Shown: positions 30,658 through 33,827 of the stretch, piece by piece
How positions within the stretch are numbered: position 1 is the first letter of the stretch
Layout of the letters: the number at the start of each line of letters is the position of its first letter
Assembly (NCBI GenBank): GCA_934635545.1
Contig: CAKTZN010000002.1
Coordinates: 1 to 33,827 of the forward strand
Length of the DNA stretch: 33,827 nt
Origin: an uncultured Oscillospiraceae bacterium
Lineage (GTDB): Bacteria > Bacillota > Clostridia > Oscillospirales > Oscillospiraceae
Direction: 5' to 3'
Program-made: the position numbers and the translations under genes
Notes under the pieces: generated by a model
The model's database searches: none
What the model saw: only the letters and a program-made list of their open reading frames with translations
Told to the model about the DNA's origin: nothing

Positions 30658-31119
30658 ATGGAGATTTTCGTTCGGTTACCGAAATTACAGGATTATGACA
30701 GTTTTTCCAGGATCGTGGATCAGGTTCAGCAGCTTCATGTTGATTGGAGACCGGATGTCTATAAACCGGTAAGCCCTTTCGTTACGAAAGAAAGGTTTGA
30801 AGAGATTTTGAAGGGGGATACCTGGTATGTTGCGGAGGCAGACGGTATGGTCGTGGGTGTTATGGAAGTTGTCAAACGCCATGTTGAAAGCCCTTCGCAA
30901 GTAACAAAAGACATCTTATTTATCACTTCCCTCGGGGTTGCGCAAGAATATCGCGGGAAAGGAATCGGGCACCGGTTTTTTGAAAAAGTGAAGCAAATCA
31001 AAGAAGAACATGGCTTTGATTCTATCGAGCTGCAGGTAGATGCCAAAAATACAATGGCATATGAGATGTACAGGCGCCATGGGTTTACGGAAAAGTCGAT
31101 CAATATGGAGCTGAAATAA
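30658..31119 (+). CDS. GNAT family N-acetyltransferase
   Basis: A 153-residue GNAT enzyme. The acetyl-CoA loop is VAQEYRGKGIGHRFF (95-109) and the late NTMAYEMYRRHGF is the usual final helix-strand. It would acetylate a small molecule or protein amine; the substrate is unknown. GAGGAAAC precedes the ATG. Base composition is clearly lower in GC than the TetR gene before it, and the gene lies between two copies of the TetR 3' end, which points to insertion of a foreign piece. Confidence 0.88.
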   Translation: MEIFVRLPKLQDYDSFSRIVDQVQQLHVDWRPDVYKPVSPFVTKERFEEILKGDTWYVAEADGMVVGVMEVVKRHVESPSQVTKDILFITSLGVAQEYRGKGIGHRFFEKVKQIKEEHGFDSIELQVDAKNTMAYEMYRRHGFTEKSINMELK

Positions 31120-31122
31120 ACC

Positions 31123-31218
31123 GCGCTGCGGGCAGCGTTCCGCCGGGAGTTCACGGCGCTGGCCGCCTATTACGGCGTGTCGCCCGTCCCGCTGCGGTTC
31201 AGGACACAGAAAAAGTAA
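31123..31218 (+). pseudogene. Duplicated C-terminal fragment of the TetR gene (direct repeat, copy B)
   Basis: The sequence reads ALRAAFRREFTALAAYYGVS and on to FRTQKK with a stop at 31216-31218, against LLAAFRREFTAL and FRTQEEPAKQQA in the intact gene. There is no start codon, so it is a remnant. The short QKK ending may be the original end of the TetR gene before the rearrangement. Confidence 0.85.
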
Positions 31219-31249
31219 GCGGCGAAGGCGTGATTTTCCTCTGTTTTAG

Positions 31250-31275
31250 GGTATGTCAAGACCTTTTGACATACC
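31250..31275. promoter_or_regulatory. Perfect inverted repeat upstream of the XRE regulator
   Basis: GGTATGTCAA, loop GACCTT, TTGACATACC: a 10-bp perfect inverted repeat about 90 bases before the next start. It contains a TTGACA but no good -10 at 17 bases. It may be an operator, or the end of a mobile piece. Confidence 0.45.
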
Positions 31276-31364
31276 GGGAAAGCGAAGAAATCGTCTATGC
31301 AAAAGCCATTTGATAGACAGCGGCATTGAATTTGATTAGAGTGGACACGAAAAGAGGTACAGCT

Positions 31365-31940
31365 ATGGAGCTCGGAAGTCAAATTAAAAAATACCGGAAC
31401 GAGCTTTCATTGTCCCAGGATGCTTTGGCCGAAAAAGTCTATGTTTCGAGGCAGACAATTTCAAACTGGGAAAATGGAAAAAGCTATCCCGATGTGAACA
31501 GTCTTGTTCTTCTGAGCGAAGTATTTCAGACCTCTATTGATCGTCTAATCAAAGGAGATGTCGAAGTTATGAAGAAACAAGTCAGAAGTGAGGATACACG
31601 GGAGTTTAAGCGCCTAAATACGCTATATTTTATTCTGTTTTTGGCGCTGATGGTATCACCGATCCCGCTGGCGTATTATCTCAGAATTACGGGAATTGTC
31701 ATTTGGGCAGTTTTGGCGGCAGCAACGCTTTTCGTTGCTCTCGCCGTCGAGAAGAAGAAAAAGCAATTTGATATTCAGACGTATCGAGAGATCATTGCTT
31801 TCTCAGAAGGGAAACGGCTCGATGAAATTGAAAAGGAGCGCGAGAACGGAAAACGATCCTATCAAAAAACACTGCTGATCATGGGGTCAGGTATTGTCAC
31901 ATTGATTATCGCCGTCGTGTTTGGGCTGCTGTTGAAGTAA
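31365..31940 (+). CDS. XRE-type HTH regulator with membrane spans
   Basis: A 191-residue protein starting MELGSQIKKYRNELSLSQDA, with the helix-turn-helix VYVSRQTISNWENGKSYPDV in the first 60 residues. Two close hydrophobic spans follow (about 85-125) and one at the extreme C-terminus (about 168-190), so the DNA-binding domain is held at the membrane. This layout is common in Firmicutes and may sense envelope stress. AGAGGT precedes the ATG. The gene is lower in GC than the bulk of the window. Confidence 0.85.
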   Translation: MELGSQIKKYRNELSLSQDALAEKVYVSRQTISNWENGKSYPDVNSLVLLSEVFQTSIDRLIKGDVEVMKKQVRSEDTREFKRLNTLYFILFLALMVSPIPLAYYLRITGIVIWAVLAAATLFVALAVEKKKKQFDIQTYREIIAFSEGKRLDEIEKERENGKRSYQKTLLIMGSGIVTLIIAVVFGLLLK

Positions 31941-31970
31941 CGATTATAATTTATGCTGGAGGAATACCTG

Positions 31971-32504
31971 ATGGAATTAGCGGTGAATTGTGAGATGAAT
32001 TTCAGAGCAGCCGTTATGCAGGACTTGCCCCGGCTGAAAGCTATGTATCAGCAGATCGTGAAAAATATGGAGAAGCAGGGTATTTTCATTTGGGATGATA
32101 TTTACCCCTCAGACTTTTTTGCGGAGGATATAGAAAAGCAGCAGCTTTATGTTTTGACCGATCACGAGAAAATCCTATCGGCGTTTGCCCTGTGTGATAC
32201 CAACGCGGGAGAGAAGGCCGTTCAATGGCAGGAGAACAGCGCAAAAGCGTTGTATATTGACCGGCTGGGTGTCAATGTCCAATACGCAAAAAGGGGTATT
32301 GGCAGTTTCATGCTCGCAAAAGCGAAAGAGGCTGCAAAGGCATCCGGAGCGAAGTATCTGCGGCTCTTTGTCGTGGACGTAAATGAGCCAGCAATGAAAC
32401 TTTATATCAAAAATGGGTTCATCAAGGCTGGCGGCGCTTTCAACGAAGTATTCGATGATGGCTTTACGCTGCACGAATATGGATATGAAATAGAAATTCA
32501 ATAA
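31971..32504 (+). CDS. GNAT family N-acetyltransferase
   Basis: A 177-residue GNAT enzyme with acetyl-CoA loop VNVQYAKRGIGSFMLAKAK and a final NEPAMKLYIKNGFIKAGG. I took the ATG at 31971, eight bases after GGAGG; the earlier ATG at 31953 has that site inside it. The gene follows the XRE regulator by 30 bases and shares its lower GC, so the two probably came together. The substrate is unknown. Confidence 0.87.
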   Translation: MELAVNCEMNFRAAVMQDLPRLKAMYQQIVKNMEKQGIFIWDDIYPSDFFAEDIEKQQLYVLTDHEKILSAFALCDTNAGEKAVQWQENSAKALYIDRLGVNVQYAKRGIGSFMLAKAKEAAKASGAKYLRLFVVDVNEPAMKLYIKNGFIKAGGAFNEVFDDGFTLHEYGYEIEIQ

Positions 32505-32533
32505 AAGCTAACAGGAAACGGGAGAAATACGTT

Positions 32534-33193
32534 ATGAAGAAACTGGAAATAAAGACAGAACGCATGACGCTGCGGCCCATGTCCGACGGCGAGATCCAGG
32601 CGCTGATGGAGCGGCTGGATTCCGACGAGGAGCGGGCCGCCTACGGTGAGATGCTGGACGGCTGCCAGCGGGATCCGGAGAACCGGATCTGGTACGCGCC
32701 GTGGAAAATGGCGCTGAAGGACGGACCGGAATACATCGGCGACCTGGACTTCAAGGGCCCGGCCAAGGCCCACGCGGTGGAGATCGGCTACGGCGTGCAG
32801 CCGGAGTATGAAGGACACGGCTATACCACCGAGGCGGTGAAGGCCATGGCGAAATGGGCATTTCAGCAGAAGGACGTGGTATTTGTAGAGGCCGAGACCG
32901 CCCCGGACAACAGGGCTTCCCAGCGTGTGCTGGAGAAGTGCGGCTTTGTGCCGGACGGAACGATGGGCGAGGAGGGGCCGCGCTTCGTGCTGGAGAGCCC
33001 GCTGACCAACTGGACGCCCATCTACATGCTGTTCGGCATGGCCATCGGGATGTCCATCGGGCGGATGCACGGCCAGATGCTCTGGGGCCTGGCGCTGGGT
33101 ATCAGCCTCGGCTCCGCCGCGGGTCTGCTGCTGACCAGTGCCGCGCAGAAGAGCCGCGAGGCCCTCCGCCAGCAGCGGAAAACGCATGCGTGA
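32534..33193 (+). CDS. GNAT acetyltransferase fused to a two-span membrane tail
   Basis: A 219-residue protein. Residues 1-155 are a RimJ/RimL-like GNAT domain with EIGYGVQPEYEGHGYTTEAV as acetyl-CoA loop and NRASQRVLEKCGF near the end. The C-terminal 60 residues form two Gly-rich spans (IYMLFGMAIGMSIGRMHG and MLWGLALGISLGSAAGLLLT) and a basic tail. The fusion would hold the enzyme at the membrane. GC content returns to the level of the main chromosome here. CGGGAG lies before the ATG. Confidence 0.85.
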   Translation: MKKLEIKTERMTLRPMSDGEIQALMERLDSDEERAAYGEMLDGCQRDPENRIWYAPWKMALKDGPEYIGDLDFKGPAKAHAVEIGYGVQPEYEGHGYTTEAVKAMAKWAFQQKDVVFVEAETAPDNRASQRVLEKCGFVPDGTMGEEGPRFVLESPLTNWTPIYMLFGMAIGMSIGRMHGQMLWGLALGISLGSAAGLLLTSAAQKSREALRQQRKTHA

Positions 33194-33256
33194 ATGGGGG
33201 AAAGAACGCGGACGGCATCTTCAGACGCCGAGGGCAGATGCACCCTTTTTCGATAA

Positions 33257-33300
33257 AAAACTGCTCATCGTGAGCCAATCACGGTGAGCAGTTTTGTTTT
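33257..33300. terminator. Bidirectional terminator
   Basis: A 17-bp stem (33257-33273 with 33279-33295, one G-U pair, loop GCCAA) begins with an A-run and ends in TTTTGTTTT, between the GNAT fusion and the convergent ATPase gene. Confidence 0.92.
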
Positions 33301-33308
33301 GCGCGGAT

Positions 33309-33827
33309 TCAGACAAGCGTGTCATCCAGCAGGAAGTCGATGACGCCGATATTGAGAATGCCGTTGTCGTCATACCAACGCTTGCGGATGTCATGACGCA
33401 CGATGATCTTCGGGAAGGAATCGCCGGTCAGCGCGAAAGGCTTGTTCTCAGCGATTGCCTTTTCCTCCGTTCCCAATGCGTAGGCGGACTGAATATAGGT
33501 CTTCTTGCCGCCGGAGGCTGCAATGAAGTCGATTTCCCGCGCAACCGGCACGACCTTTCCTTTGGCATTTTTCTCATTGCCATAGACAATGCCGATGTCA
33601 ACGGCGCATTCGCGGATCATCAGCTCATTGAAAATGATGTTCTCCATAATGTGCGTCATTTCCTGCTGGCGGAAGCCGATACGGGCATTTCGCAGTCCAA
33701 TGTCCTCACAGTAGTATTTGTTGGGATAGTCAAAATAGCTCTTGCCCTTGACATCCCAGCGTTTGCATTCGGTGAAGAGGAAGGAATCCGATAAGTGATC
33801 CATATAGGCTTTCACGGTGTTCAGGGC
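33309..33827 (-). CDS. DUF4143-type AAA ATPase, C-terminal part (5' end outside window)
   Basis: The 172 visible codons are the end of a longer protein that continues past the window edge (ALNTVKAYMDHLSDS is in frame to base 33827). The pattern SDSFLFTECKRWDVKGKSY, NARIGFRQQEMTHIMENIIF and VPVAREIDFIAASGGKKTYI fits the C-terminal DUF4143 domain of a widespread family of ATPases with an N-terminal AAA domain and a nuclease-like end. The ENIIFNEL-to-EIDF spacing resembles PD-(D/E)xK folds. The role is unknown; many members are linked to mobile or defence regions. Confidence 0.85.
   Translation of the reverse strand, partial: ALNTVKAYMDHLSDSFLFTECKRWDVKGKSYFDYPNKYYCEDIGLRNARIGFRQQEMTHIMENIIFNELMIRECAVDIGIVYGNEKNAKGKVVPVAREIDFIAASGGKKTYIQSAYALGTEEKAIAENKPFALTGDSFPKIIVRHDIRKRWYDDNGILNIGVIDFLLDDTLV

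Noticed and set aside
31123..31218. A small functional gene
   Set aside because: It has no start codon or ribosome site and is a near-exact copy of the end of the TetR gene.

Overview
The window looks like chromosome from a GC-rich, endospore-forming gut Clostridium relative, most like the Oscillospiraceae (inference). The clues are a spoIIID gene, a hadIBC-type 2-hydroxyacyl-CoA dehydratase operon, a SipW/TasA export cluster, an SPKTG-type cell-wall sorting signal, strong AAGGAGG ribosome sites and many short palindromic intergenic repeats. Both window ends cut through genes.

Layout. 1-3127 (minus): dehydratase activase, alpha and partial beta subunits behind a perfect TTGACA-N17-TATAAT promoter. 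3300-3600: palindrome-rich spacer. 3598-4067 (minus): two small unknown proteins separated by a hairpin that is both terminator-like and covers a ribosome site. 4261-5742 (plus): DUF1846 protein. 5788-6932 (minus): spoIIID, apparently with an ATC start, and an HpcH/HpaI aldolase. 7122-12212: a carbohydrate-binding-domain lipoprotein divergent from a VTC-domain protein, a DUF4956 membrane protein and an OmpR-type two-component system, around a mirror-symmetric double operator. 12363-13770 (plus): a methyltransferase, apparently with an ACG start, coupled to an ATC-hydrolase-family protein.

The centre of interest is 13944-20958 (minus), a compact seven-gene operon encoding what looks like a complete membrane-bound ubiquitin-like conjugation pathway. 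In order of transcription: a RING-like/zinc-ribbon membrane protein; a 92-residue ubiquitin-like protein ending GGVR; an E1-like enzyme; an E2 with intact HPN and Cys fused to six membrane spans and an FHA domain; a membrane-anchored JAB/MPN peptidase; a second RING-like membrane protein; and a second JAB/MPN peptidase with a membrane span, coiled coil and LysM domain. One consensus promoter, start/stop overlaps at two junctions and a distal hairpin suggest one transcript. The expected cycle is: a JAB peptidase trims the tail to expose GG, E1 adenylates and loads it, E2 carries it, the RING-like proteins help choose targets at the membrane, and JAB removes it.

Divergent from that operon, 21628-29863 (plus) holds a SipW signal peptidase, five TasA-like proteins with SipW-type signals, a large von Willebrand A adhesin and a cell-wall-anchored protein: a surface-fibre locus. 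The last part, 29910-33827, holds a TetR regulator with paired operators, a low-GC patch of two GNAT acetyltransferases and an XRE-type membrane regulator bounded on one side by a duplicated 3' end of the TetR gene, a GNAT-membrane fusion, and the end of a DUF4143-type ATPase.
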